64,000 bases of DNA from positions 24,092,934-24,156,933 of the forward strand of contig OZ026844.1 in assembly GCA_964023205.1 (NCBI GenBank), in the 5' to 3' direction. This stretch comes from Lutraria lutraria (Eukaryota; Mollusca; Bivalvia; Venerida; Mactridae). Made by a program: the position numbers and the translations under genes. Positions within the stretch are counted from its first letter, which is position 1, and each line of letters starts with the position of its first letter. Shown here one piece after another: positions 48,930 through 61,000 of this stretch. The notes under the pieces were generated by a model, which saw only the letters and a list, made by a program, of their open reading frames with translations, made no database searches and was not told the origin of the DNA.

Positions 48930-49072
48930 CGTGACAACCTCTCCAAAGCAACATCCTTTGTGTTGTTGCTCTAGAGAGGTTAGATTAATAGTTATATCGT
49001 ACAGTAGGAAAAATCATGCTGTTGTTGAAGGGAAGTTGTCCAATAGAGGGTCGCTCCGGAGAGGTTGCACTG
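48930..49072 (+). mobile_element. MITE family 1, copy D (internally deleted)
   Basis: TA-flanked, 143 bp; CGTGACAACCTCTCCAAAGC at the left, GGAGAGGTTGCACTG at the right. The AAATTATG part of the left half is missing. Confidence 0.78.
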
Positions 49073-50287
49073 TATTCTTACATACTTCATAATTGGTTCA
49101 TGGAGTATGACTAACCATTAGACAGAGATGAAGTCTATCAACCTCTATCATACATGTGTATAAAAATAATTAAATTTGATAGGAAGAAACAAGATTGCCG
49201 AATGAAAGCCTAATTCGATATGTTCGACCTACAGTGTAAAAAGCTTTACAAATCCTTAATCAAACTAAAATAGTTCATACAAATAAATATAAATAAAAAA
49301 CCGTACAAAATGGAAGACAAAATATAGTCTCCCGGTGGTCTATAGACTTTGAATGGTCTGATAAAAAATTACAGGGGTATTTAAGGGTGGTCACTCGTCA
49401 AATCGAAAACAATTAATGTAACAAGGATGTTTCGACTCTTATTTAATTTTGAAGAATAACATGTTGTCATTCAGTTTTTAGTGTGAAAAGTATATGTCCA
49501 TGATTTAACTTTTTCGTAAAATTACTTTTTAGTGATATACCCGAAATCGGTGATTTTCTTAGTAATGGTTTTGAAAAAGGCAGGGAAATTGCCAAATATT
49601 TCATGCAGTAAGTATATACCAAAGCGCTTAAACATGTACTGGGTGAATCACATTCTGAATGTAGAAGAAACATAAAGCATTAAATGTTTACTTTATGCCA
49701 ATTTCTTGACTGTATGCTATTTCAAACACTGTGTTATTTACCAAATTAAGATCTATAAAATGGCTAAAAATGAGAGGATATATACAAAGTTTATACAATT
49801 TTTACATATTGAAGGAGTAACAAGGAATTTGAATGACATTGATTATTCAGAAGTAGGTTAAACACAAATTAAAACTATGACATGTAAAGTACATGTCCAT
49901 GTTCATATAAGAAAGTTATCATATGAAATGTTAAGTCTCTTGGCTTTTATCAAGCGAAAACTGGACATTTCTTAGTTAATGATCTATTTCAAAACAATAC
50001 CACTGTATGCTGCATAAATAACCGCATATACATATCAGAAACAATATTATATATACTATGGACTTACATGCATTTTGGATGATTTTTTTACGGATAAATA
50101 ACATTTAAATGACATTGTTGACTACATTAAACATTCAAATATAAAATAACTTCAACTAAAAAATTTGCGACATATAGCGAGACTGCTTGGTATCAAAAAA
50201 TCTCAGGAGTGGCCACCCTTACTATTTTGGAGGAAACGATTTGTAGCGAAACAGTAAAAACTGCAACAAACAACAAAAATGCCAGTA
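49073..50287. other. Intergenic sequence, nothing recognised
   Basis: AT-rich; no gene or repeat was noticed. Confidence 0.35.
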
Positions 50288-50443
50288 CTGTCGAACCTCC
50301 ATTAACTGAACACTTCTGCAGGTCCCATTTTGTTATATTTATTTCATGCTAAAAATTATTGTGCTCTGAAACCTTTCTTATCCGAAAACCTCTCTAATAC
50401 AATTTGTCAGGCCGAACAAGTTCGGATTAGAAAGTTTCTACTG
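50288..50443. mobile_element. MITE family 3, copy B
   Basis: Between TA dinucleotides: left TGTCGAACCTCCATTAACTG, complemented right end CAGTAGAAACTTTCTAATCC. Shares TTCGGATTAGAAAGTTTC-like right terminus with copy A at 2346-2523. Confidence 0.68.
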
Positions 50444-52049
50444 TATTGGGGAGTCCCTTTGAATCTTAACCTAAGATATTTCTAACGTGTCTTATAACAC
50501 AGTCATTACACATTTTTCAGTTGTATATTGGATCAAGAACATTGGCATCTGTCACCTTCTACAAGATCAGGGAACAGCTTGATTATATCTTTACCATAAC
50601 ATTTGTTACATTTTTATAGGATAAGAATGTTTGATTATTGTGTATGGACCGGTGGTCCTAATTCAAGCTCATAGAATAAATAATGTTTTGAGAACAACCT
50701 GCTAATTGCGTCATTCTGGCACACCAAAGCCAATACTGTACAAATATCCAGATCCGCTTATACATTGTAGCAAATGAATCTTGGCAACATAATTACATGT
50801 ATATGAATGCATAGAACATAATTATATTCGTATTTCTTCCCTCTCTGTTTCGAAAAGGTTTTGTGTTATGTTTTTGTTAATGTACGGCTTTTGTGAAGCC
50901 ACGTGTCGACATCAATTCCTTATAATCATTTTTACTTAGAACTTCTATCCCCTGTGCTTTGTCGCGCCCTTAATTGTATATTGACGTTACAAGTTATGAT
51001 GTGTTCGTAATCCGCATTTATAACAACGAGGCTATTACGTGTCTATTCATGGTCTTATGAGGTTAAGTGGCAATTCAAAAGTACGAGTGTATGTCAAAAT
51101 ATTGAGTCGTTGTCAATCTAGAAGCGACATAACTGCAAATTAAAGTGACATATGTTTTACATGTACTAGGTAAAAGGTAAGATGAAATCAAAAGAATTTG
51201 CGAGACCATAAGGTGGAAAGAGGAAATTATAAAATTGAGAATTGTGAGTGAAGGGTCAGCATTATAAATGATAATGGTTAAGCACAACTAATTTTTAAAA
51301 AATAGCAAAAGAGAGGACCGATATAAGGGGTAAAACGGGGCGATTCAAATGCGAAAGAATCGCAGATGATGATACCATACTCGTACAGAATGTGGCAATA
51401 GCTGCTATCTTGTGTGGACGATTGGTATTAGCTGACTGGGCGTTCTTATAAGTAATTGATATCAAGTATCCTCATGCTTCCGTAAATAGACTCAAATGGA
51501 CTTTAAATTATTGCGTCTGTTTCTTTTCGATCTTCACACAAAATAATGAGCTCTTCATAGCGGCTTTACATGCTTTAAAAAGTAGTTTGTAATCTGTTTA
51601 TGTACGGTGTAAGTTGTGAAGGAGACACTCCTATTAATTATATTACTCTTCTTGCTGTTAATATTTTATTTTAGTTTATTGTTTCGTGTGTGTTGAATCG
51701 TAATTGAAACTGTCTTTCTTTGAATTTAAGTATTTTGAGAGACGAATTCTTAGAAAGTGATGCATGTGTTACCATATTTTATTAGTTGATTTCAGTTGCG
51801 CAAGACTCATGTCGTAATTGCGTTTCCAACCATGCTTTAACATAGAATAATGTATGAGTTGAAATCCTGAATGTTTATATCGGATATGTTACATGTCTTT
51901 TTAGAATGCTAGATGAATTGATGCTGTCAGTGGACTTGTCTGTATCTGTTCTGAATACCCAATGCATTATTATCTGAATGTAGTATTCATTATCAATTCT
52001 ACAATGTTGTTTTACATCGATAAGACATTGTTCAATGTCTTATTATTAT
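50444..52049. other. Intergenic sequence, nothing recognised
   Basis: AT-rich; no gene or repeat was noticed. Confidence 0.35.
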
Positions 52050-52330
52050 TTCATCGGATTTAACGGCATTTTCAACATTATTTCAGTTATATCGTGGCGG
52101 GCAGTTATCCTAACCAGCTTTCCTGGACTTCATTTAGGCTAATGAACTGACCACATTCTATCCACCAGCTTCTGCCAAGCTACCCCACATAATTCAGAGA
52201 TGGAGGACAATGTAACATATGGTGTAATATCTTCAGTCAAAATTTGTCACTGATAGTGTGAGCCTCGCCCGGGGTTAGAACTCACAACGTCTTTGACGAT
52301 ACGCCAGAGCAAGTGTAGCCACGCCCCCTT
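52050..52330 (-). mobile_element. tRNA-derived SINE, second family, reversed copy 2
   Basis: Matches 40249-40548 in reverse complement: AACGGCATTTTCAACATTAT, TTATCCTAACCAGCTTTCC, TGTAATATCTTCAGTCAAA, GTGAGCCTCGCCC. The tRNA-like head at 52265-52330 is more decayed than in copy 1. Confidence 0.75.
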
Positions 52331-52479
52331 AATTTCAGGGAGAGTAACTCTTGTTTAGTCCGTCAACAAATAATTAAACAATACACGGTATTTATAAAAA
52401 GAAAACAACTTCCCTTACAAAATAGAAATTCATGTTTGTCCTATGTTAATTAGTCCTATGGGTTTGATGGGTTTTAAAG

Positions 52480-54150
52480 AGGTTGATGTTTGGTGTTACC
52501 TTTGGTTAATGTTTAGTGTTACCTTTGGTTAATGTTTTGGTGTTACATTTGGTTAATGTTTAGTGTTACCTTTGGTTAATGTTTGGTGTTACCTTTGGTT
52601 AATGTTTAGTGTTACCTTTGGTTAATGTTTTGGTGTTACATTTGGTTAATGTTTAGTGTTACCTTTGGTTAATGTTTTGGTGTTACATTTGGTTAATGTT
52701 TAGTGTTACCTTTGGTTAATGTTTTGGTGTTACATTTGGTTAATGTTTAGTGTTACCTTTGGTTAATGTTTAGTGTTACCTTTGGTTAATGTTTTGGTGT
52801 TACATTTGGTTAATGTTTAGTGTTACCTTTGGTTAATGTTTTGGTGTTACATTTGGTTAATGTTTGGTGTTACATTTGGTTAATGTTTAGTGTTACCTTT
52901 GGTTAATGTTTAGTGTTACCTTTGGTTAATGTTTGGTGTTACATTTGGTTAATGTTTAGTGTTACCTTTGGTTAATGTTTTGGTGTTACATTTGGTTAAT
53001 GTTTGGTGTTACATTTGGTTAATGTTTAGTGTTACCTTTGGTTAATGTTTAGTGTTACCTTTGGTTAATGTTTGGTGTTACATTTGGTTAATGTTTAGTG
53101 TTACCTTTGGTTAATGTTTTGGTGTTACATTTGGTTAATGTTTAGTGTTACCTTTGGTTAATGTTTTGGTGTTACATTTGGTTAATGTTTAGTGTTACCT
53201 TTGGTTAATGTTTTGGTGTTACATTTGGTTAATGTTTAGTGTTACCTTTGGTTAATGTTTAGTGTTACCTTTGGTTAATGTTTTGGTGTTACATTTGGTT
53301 AATGTTTAGTGTTACCTTTGGTTAATGTTTTGGTGTTACATTTGGTTAATGTTTGGTGTTACATTTGGTTAATGTTTAGTGTTACCTTTGGTTAATGTTT
53401 AGTGTTACCTTTGGTTAATGTTTGGTGTTACATTTGGTTAATGTTTAGTGTTACCTTTGGTTAATGTTTTGGTGTTACATTTGGTTAATGTTTGGTGTTA
53501 CCTTTGGTTAATGTTTAGTGTTACCTTTGGTTAATATTTTGGTGTTACATTTGGTTAATGTTTAGTGTTACCTTTGGTTAATGTTTTGGTGTTACATTTG
53601 GTTAATGTTTAGTGTTACCTTTGGTTAATGTTTTGGTGTTACATTTGGTTAATGTTTAGTGTTACCTTTGGTTAATGTTTTGGTGTTACATTTGGTTAAT
53701 GTTTAGTGTTACCTTTGGTTAATGTTTGGTGTTACCTTTGGTTAATGTTTAGTGTTACCTTTGGTTAATGTTTAGTGTTACCTTTGGTTAATGTTTTGGT
53801 GTTACATTTGGTTAATGTTTGGTGTTACCTTTAGTTAATGTTTGGTGTTACCTTTGGTTAATGTTTAGTGTAACCTTTGGTTAATGTTTGGTGTTACCTT
53901 TAGTTAATGTTTGATGTTACCTTTAGTTAGTGTTTGGTGTTATCTTTGGTTAATGTTTGGTGTTACCTTTAATGTATGTTTTGTGTTACCTTTAGTTAAT
54001 GTTAGGTGTTACTTTTGGTCAATATTTGGTGTTACCTTTGGCTAATGTTTGGTGTTACCTTTAATTTATGTTTTGTGTTACCTTTAGTTAATGTTAGGTG
54101 TTACCTTTGGTTAATGTTTGGCGTTATTGTTTCATATTCTGTGTTACCTT
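52480..54150. repeat. 23/24-bp minisatellite, about 70 copies
   Basis: Two unit types, TTTGGTTAATGTTTAGTGTT-ACC (23 bp) and TTTGGTTAATGTTTTGGTGT-TACA (24 bp), mostly alternate as a 47-bp dimer. The order is broken by units in GTTTGGTG, and the same short order recurs near 52860, 53000 and 53350, showing larger block duplication. Units decay from about 53820 to 54150. Confidence 0.96.
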
Positions 54151-55609
54151 TGCTTGATGTTTGTAGTCCATTTTGTTGATATAATACGATAAATTATCAC
54201 GATCAATATGATAATATCCTGTACCTCTTTGTGTTAATTATGTGGGTCAAACATGTGTTACATGTTTGTCAGTAAAATGCATAATTATATATAAACACGC
54301 AGATACTATTATAAATGTTTCCTGTCTATGTTCCTATCTTTTGTTACTAAGTTTGTTGACCTCTTTCTGTCGGAAATTGCTTCCAACGTCAAGTCCCTCT
54401 GGTATCTGTGGAGGTTGTTCTAATTAATGAGCAGTTTCTGTATTTCGTCTCGCATTTAAATATTATAAGAAGTCCCTTAAGAACGATATACATCAACATG
54501 TTAAAAACTTTAACATCAGCACAGATGGTGTGTGACATTCAATACAATTATGAATACTATTTTAGAATTGATACCACCTATATTTTATGGTAACCGTTGG
54601 AAACACGGTACTCGTATATTTTATATTTTGTATAATTAAATAAAATAGGGATGATTTCACCTTTGGACAATACATTGTACTTTTTGCAATAGGGGAAAGG
54701 AATCACTAATTCATTTATTCTGAGATTTCCCATTATTACAAAATATTATCTCAGAAATGAAGCAGTATACTAAAGACTTGGATAATGACGTTAATAGTAA
54801 AAACTCATATTAGGCAGTGAACAGAAATGTAACATGCTTTATTTACACTCTAAGAAATACATACACTTATATAAAAGGAAAAATGCCCTCGAACAACACA
54901 TACCAAATGACGAGGAAAATAAAAATATCCCCCCCCAAAAAAAAAATCTATGAATCCGTGTCCTAATAAGTGATGTTATTGTTAATGGATGTCCAATAAG
55001 TGTAAAACTTTTTTATTTTATAAGTGCAATCGTTGTCTAAAATATCTTAACGTACAAAACATATCCTAGATGTTACATAAGTACATTTCTTTTATTCCAG
55101 CGTGTGATGCCGAATATTTCATTGTTATATAATATTGATCAAAAGGTAGGTAGTTTTTTTGTCAAATTGTCTAGGTATTTGTACATTATATAAATATTAC
55201 ATGCCTGACTGGGTTACAGTAAAATTTTCAACTTGAGTCAATACTGTAAACTGAGGCAAATCAGAGGTTGACGGTATTTTCGAAAGTTGACGACTTCACT
55301 GTCACCCTGTCAGACATGTAATATTTATTTTATTGTACCGAAAAAACTATTCAAGCCATGAAGAACTTTATTCAATCTTTATTTGTCTGTTTACAACGGA
55401 AATGCAAAAATAAGTATTGCGCATGCGCGAATGGTACAGTATAATTTTTGAAGATTCCGTATCCATAGTAGAGGGCGACAGTATTTTCGAAACAGTATAA
55501 ATTTTCCCGCTGTGTCTGACAGTACTTATATGTCACGATGGCCTGTGGAAGATTGTAAATGAAATTGAGGTATAATAATAATAAATATAACTCTTTTTTT
55601 CAGTGTCTC
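54151..55609. other. Intergenic sequence, nothing recognised
   Basis: AT-rich. Small C/A run at about 54931-54950. No supported gene. Confidence 0.35.
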
Positions 55610-55836
55610 CGTCCCAACTACCGAGCCAAGTACTGTGTCTAGAAAATCACAGAAAAAAGGGCGAGGCGTGTATCGGTGCCTTACACCGGGCAAGATAGAG
55701 AACCAGAAAAAAACATTCGAAAATAGTCAGGGATATAAATACCCGGTTCAGCCTTACCTTATCTCCCCTCTCTCTGGAGTAGTTCTGAAATGACTAAAGC
55801 TGTCGAATAGGATGTTAAACAAGAGATAAACAAATG
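55610..55836 (+). mobile_element. SINE body and tail (head decayed)
   Basis: CCCGGTTCAGCCTTACCTTA, then TCTCCCCTCTCTCTGGAGTA, then GAAATGACTAAAGCTGTCGA, then GATGTTAAACAAGAGATAAA. This is the sequence from which the 50-bp array at 21712 derives. The region 55660-55740 may hold the decayed tRNA-like head. Confidence 0.6.
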
Positions 55837-57136
55837 AATGGAACTAAAATGTGCATGTGGCCACGTATGTTTCACTGAACATGAAAACTGTTTTTGTTAA
55901 ATTATTACAGTCACGTGGTTCGCCGAGTTTAAACAAGTGTGTTTTAACTTTAAATGTTGCATCGATTTAGGCTTTTAGATTCTACAACAAAACATTCAAC
56001 AACAAGAATAAACGTTCGTCCTGAAATGTCAATGACTGAATAATGGTGTCAAAAGAAAACAATTTCTGCTTAAAGTTAAATTTTCTCTGCGGTATTATAT
56101 TTTATTACCAATTTGATTTTTGCCGACAAGATGATGTAGGCCGTAAATTTTCATTTCGGTCTGTTGAATACCACTGGATTTCTGTTATTATGCCAGTCAT
56201 TCCTTGTAACGTCCGAGGATGAATGTCACATGTTTAATATATTAACTACACACAACACCATCACATAAATTAAATTTATATCTTGTTCATTTGATTGTTC
56301 ATTAGGAAAATATGTTCTGTCTGATGAAATACCCATTGCTTGGACGCGTTCCTCACATTTTTAACATGTGTACATTGTATTTATCCTAAAAACCTGGCAA
56401 GACTTATTTCAACAGCTTTTTGACCGAATGAACAACATTACCAGTCATAGTGAGAATCGTTATAATTATGTCTGACGTATTGTAGACGCCATGGATTCAA
56501 ACAAGTTTGCAAGCTGTTGTTATTGTTTTTTAAGAGATAAGCAATGAAACAGGTTTTCCGAGAATTGATAAGGGGACTATATTTAACAGCAGTTACAACA
56601 ATAACGCCAGAATCATCGTATTGTACGCCTAGTCTAGTTTACCCATCAAGTTTTACACGCGATCTGTCGGTAGCATGTTTTGTATTAAACATCATCTTTT
56701 ATAGTAATGATCTATCATCTTCTTTGTTATGATATTTACAAAACGCCTTTCTATTGAATAATGCCTCTGGCATGACGTCCGTTTTCATTGACGTATGTCG
56801 TTAAGCCGTACAGGATAATTAGATAGTTCATACAGATGGTATTAATCACATATTATGAAGCCTGACAAAGCTTTCAAAGTGTTTAATCCGATTATAACAA
56901 TTATAGCTGGATTGTGCTCGATGCATATACTTTCTTAATATACAATGTTCTCAGTGCTGTCGTGCGGTCAATATCATGTTGATTATGCACTTGAAAAAAA
57001 CCTTGATATTTAGAGTATGATAATATGTATTATATCAACAATAGCCTACATTAAAATTACTTCTGACCGATCAATATCACGTGTTATTACTCTGGATGAG
57101 TCATTTATGTAGAATTCACAATCGTTTTTGACAATT
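55837..57136. other. Intergenic sequence, nothing recognised
   Basis: AT-rich; short ORFs only. Confidence 0.35.
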
Positions 57137-57296
57137 CAGTGCAATCTCTCTAGAGCAAGAACCTTTCTTCAACAACAGTATGACTTTGCCTACTGTACGA
57201 TTTAACTGTTAATTTAACCTCTCTAAAGCAACCACCTCTCAACTACAACTCAAGTTTGCTTCTCCCAAAGGGTGTTGCTTTGGAAAGGTTGCACTG
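57137..57296 (-). mobile_element. MITE family 1, reversed copy E
   Basis: CAGTGCAATCTCTCTAGAGC at the left and GGAAAGGTTGCACTG at the right with TA after it; interior in reverse order to copy A. Confidence 0.8.
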
Positions 57297-58382
57297 TAAA
57301 CATTTTATAGGAATGCACGCCGTTTGTAATATGTACTTTTCTTATGTGCATGATATAATTGGTTTTGACTACATTAAGTATCCGTCGAGTGGAACTATTA
57401 TAGATATTGCTCTTACTATAATCACACCGTGTACCCCGAAGAGCCGAACACAGTTGCCCAGGCGAACACAGTTGCCGATAAATTTTACAGTTTCGAACGG
57501 AAAATAATTATCGGTTTAATTTATATTTATCTTGAAGGATTCGAACAAAACCAATCATGTACATTTATTTGCTATTGAAAAAGAAATAAAGACTTGAAAT
57601 TGTGAGGAAAATCGTGCATTTTCAGCGAGAAATCACTAGAAATGTCTGCTATTTTATCCATAAATGCATTTTTTTCACAAAAGTGAACCTTTTTAAAGAT
57701 ACCATCATTTACTCCAATCTATTTTCTCAATATACGAAATCCCAGCTTTCCATTCCCATCTTCCGCAAAGATATTGATGCATAAAGTCGGCCTGTCCTCG
57801 TATTTTTTAGAACGTCAACCACAGTTTATTGTAAAAGTTGCGAACACTGAATACAGTTAGAACGTTAGATATGATAACGCTCAACACAGTCGCCATACAC
57901 TTCTTACCGCACCCTTTTTTTACTTTTAAACCAAAAAGTGTCAATTATCTGTGTCATTGCCAGCTTTCAAGGCCTAATTTACAAAGTAGCCTCCCTTGAT
58001 TTTCGGTCGAAGGGAAGCTTGTGATCAAATTTTGATTATGTCCCTTAGATAAGGACCCTAGATAAACCATTTAAGACCCTAGATAGCACTGAAAGCAGTA
58101 AAATCACGGTTCATTAAGCAAGACGCGCATTGCGCCCGAAGGCATGATCTTATCAGTGGTTCATCAAATACAGTAAAACAATGACAGAAAGTGATATCAT
58201 GAAGAACTTGACCTATACTTGTATTATTTAACGTTATTTGTTAGTTGTTGGGTAACTACAGCCAAGCTTAACATGTTTTATAATAAAATAACCATTGATG
58301 TACGCTTTATTATATTTATTCTGCTAATAACAAGTTTTCATTGACAAGGTCAAAATTTAGTTAATTCTAATTTTGTTAATAG
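57297..58382. other. Intergenic sequence, nothing recognised
   Basis: A short direct repeat (GAACACAGTTGCC) occurs near 57446-57476. No gene is supported. Confidence 0.35.
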
Positions 58383-58419
58383 CAGGGATGCTATATTACA
58401 TGTAATAATAGCATCCCTG
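58383..58419. repeat. Near-perfect 37-bp palindrome
   Basis: CAGGGATGCTAT, inner ATTACATGTAAT, one unpaired base, then ATAGCATCCCTG. Confidence 0.9.
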
Positions 58420-58653
58420 TTAACATGTAGATAAACAGATTGTAAAATCCATTCTGTTTCATTTATTCTGATTTTTATCGACAAATGTTACTTTAAACAG
58501 CGGCAGATCCAGGATTTCAGGGGCATAATATTTTGAAAAGTATGCTATTTCATTGAATGATTTTTCATTTCTTTAGGAGGTGGGGGAGGGGGCTGAATTC
58601 GTTTGTGTTAAATAACTAGTTTATATTTTATCGAGTATAAATTCAGATATATC

Positions 58654-58691
58654 AAGGACTTATATACATACATGTATGTATATAAGTCCTT
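58654..58691. repeat. Perfect 38-bp palindrome
   Basis: Arm AAGGACTTATATACATACA is followed immediately by its reverse complement. The symmetry continues outward (ATATC/GATAT) after a one-base slip. Same arm as 59531-59570. Confidence 0.95.
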
Positions 58692-59530
58692 GGATATATA
58701 TAACATCCCTTTTAGATAAATAAACTGTAAAAAAGTATCTGATCAAACCACTAAGTCTAACAATCATTTTTGGCTTAAAATAACTTCGATGTTAATTATC
58801 ATAGTAAAATATGACATGTTTACGTATAATACATGTGCCTGGCATAATTCGCATCATTTTTTACCAATTTAAATAGCATGTAGTAATAAAATCCAATTCA
58901 GGTCATGGTTCAGTGAGCTAATTATATATATTGCACTTACGGTCAGTATTAACTGGGACCATTATACACATGTATATTGATAATCACGTTAATTGGCGAT
59001 GTAATCTGCATTCATCTATAAATGTTGACCCGTCTTACTATATGGAAACAAATTTAATTATTTTATATTTTTATGACAGGGTTGTGCTCAACAGCTAATT
59101 TAAAGCCATTCATTATGTTACTATACTTTAATTCTGATGCTTATCTTTTCGCACTTTGTTTTGTTAAAATTATCTATATGTGTATATTGGTCCCAGGAAT
59201 TATGTTTTTAAAGATCACAAAATGAACAAATACATCTTAATCAAGATTAATGATCTTTTGTTATAAATTGAAAAAATGATAAATTATGCTTGAATTTGTA
59301 GTTTCATTATATTAAACAGTAAACATGTTGATTCACAATCTGTCACTAACATCTAAGCTTATACTGTATATATCCGCATACTGATTTTATCTCTAAAGCC
59401 ATGCTACCTGGTTACGGGAATATACAAATAACTATAATTATCATGTAGGTACCTTATTATGAGAAACAACACGTTTCCGAAACTGGTCAATTCAGATCGC
59501 ACATGGAAGCAAGAAAATGTTAGAAATATC
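58692..59530. other. Sequence between two matching palindromes
   Basis: AT-rich, about 840 bp, with no ORF or repeat recognised. Confidence 0.35.
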
Positions 59531-59570
59531 AAGGACTTATATACATACATATGTATGTATATAAGTCCTT
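59531..59570. repeat. Perfect 40-bp palindrome, same arm as 58654-58691
   Basis: Arm AAGGACTTATATACATACAT plus its reverse complement, 877 bp to the right of its twin and 21 bp before the tandem-core element copy B. Confidence 0.95.
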
Positions 59571-59591
59571 GGAAATATTAATACATTAATA

Positions 59592-60672
59592 TTCAATATG
59601 AATCAGCAAAGAATCTAGCTTGTGCACGTAACTGGGAAAATGTGATGCTAAAATTACAACATGGCTTTCGTGGTGTTTGAATATCCGCTATTATGCCAAG
59701 TTATAGAAATTTCTTTGTATGTTAATTCACAATGTATTTATAATCTGGACCGACAAGGATAACTTAAATTTGTAACGATCAAGGAAGCAATAAGATAGAA
59801 TACAACATAATTGACATTTATATCATTATAAAGAAGAAAGATGCAAAATTGTGCACATAACTGGGAAAATATTGTACTTAAATGTATATTGCAAAATGAC
59901 TTTCTCGGTGCTTGAATTCCGCCATCTTGCCCAGTTTTAGGAATTTCCTTGTAGTTTTTAAAATATCTAGACCGACAAGGATAATTTTGTAACGATCAGG
60001 GAATCAAGAAGATAAAATACAACATAATAGAAATTTATATCATTATAAAGAAGAAAATTGCAAAATTGTGCACATAGCTGGGAAAATATTGTACTTATAT
60101 TGCAAAATGACTTTCTCGGTGCTTGAATTCCGCCATCTTGCATAGTTTTAGGAATTTTCTTGTATGTTAATACACAATGTTTTTATAAATTTTGACCGAC
60201 AGGAATAATTTTGTAACGATCAGGGAAGCAAGAAGATAAAATACAACATAATTGAAATTTATACCATTATAAAGAAGAAAGATGTAAAATTGTGCACATA
60301 ACAGGGAAAATGTTGTGCTTATACTACAAAATGTCTTTCTAGGTGTTTGAAATTCCCACTTTTGCTTAATTTTAGAAATTTCCTTCTTTGCTCATATAAA
60401 AAATCTAGACCGACAGGGACAATTTTGTAACGATCAGGGAAGCAAGAAGATAATATATAACATAGTTAAAATTTATATCATTATAAAGAAGAAAGATGCA
60501 AAACTGTGCACATAACAGGGAAAATGTTGTGCCTTTATTATTAATAAAGTTAAATAAATACTTCCCCTATAACTCTATATAGAGCACCTGTCACCGCCAT
60601 GTCATCGATATCGCAAAAAAGTCGATTTTCAAGGGGGACAACTTTCCCGATAAGCCAACTGATAAGCTCTGC
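59592..60672 (+). repeat. About 225-bp tandem-core element, copy B (5 units)
   Basis: Same left edge (ATTCAATATGAATCAGCAAA) and right edge (CCCGATAAGCCAACTGATAA) as copy A at 25324. GTGCACATAACTGGGAAAA-type motifs sit at 59621, 59850, 60067, 60291 and 60505 (spacing 214-229 bp). About 100 bp of unrelated sequence lies between the last unit and the right edge. Confidence 0.82.
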
Positions 60673-60749
60673 ATCGTCTGTAATAAATTATAATGTTGTC
60701 GTACGTATAGTATACGTACGACAACATTATAATTTATTACAGACGATGC
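60671..60749. repeat. Perfect 79-bp palindrome (39-bp arms, 1-nt centre)
   Basis: The left arm 60671-60709 begins GCATCGTCTGTAATAAATTA, the centre is G at 60710, and the right arm 60711-60749 is the exact reverse complement ending CAGACGATGC. It starts at the right edge of the tandem-core element copy B. No mismatch was found when read base by base. Confidence 0.97.
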
Positions 60750-60892
60750 AACCACGTTCAACAATGTTTGATATTGAATATGTGTCTTATTTGTCTCATT
60801 TATGATACTGTGCACCCTCTAGGTACCAGATGGATAATGCGTGCTATAGTTTTTATCATGTTATACTTTGTAGACTCAGTCTGTCAAACCTG

Positions 60893-61000
60893 TGAATAAA
60901 TGGCATCTAACGGAAACCCAATAGTGTGACCCTAATTGACAGTTTGCCTTTATTCACAGGGTGGCCTGCATTCGAAAGTGGCCACTAACACAGATTTGAC
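60893..61000 (+). mobile_element. MITE family 2, copy c (short)
   Basis: GTCAAACCTGTGAATAAA at the left and CACTAACACAGATTTGAC at the right give TIRs of GTCAAAYCTGTG. Only 108 bp, so about 70 bp are missing relative to copies a and b. Confidence 0.75.

Noticed and set aside
58498..58610. hAT-type element start (CAGCGGCAGATCCAGGATTT)
   Set aside because: Only one end is visible; no matching inverted end or 8-bp duplication was found, so it was not listed as an element.
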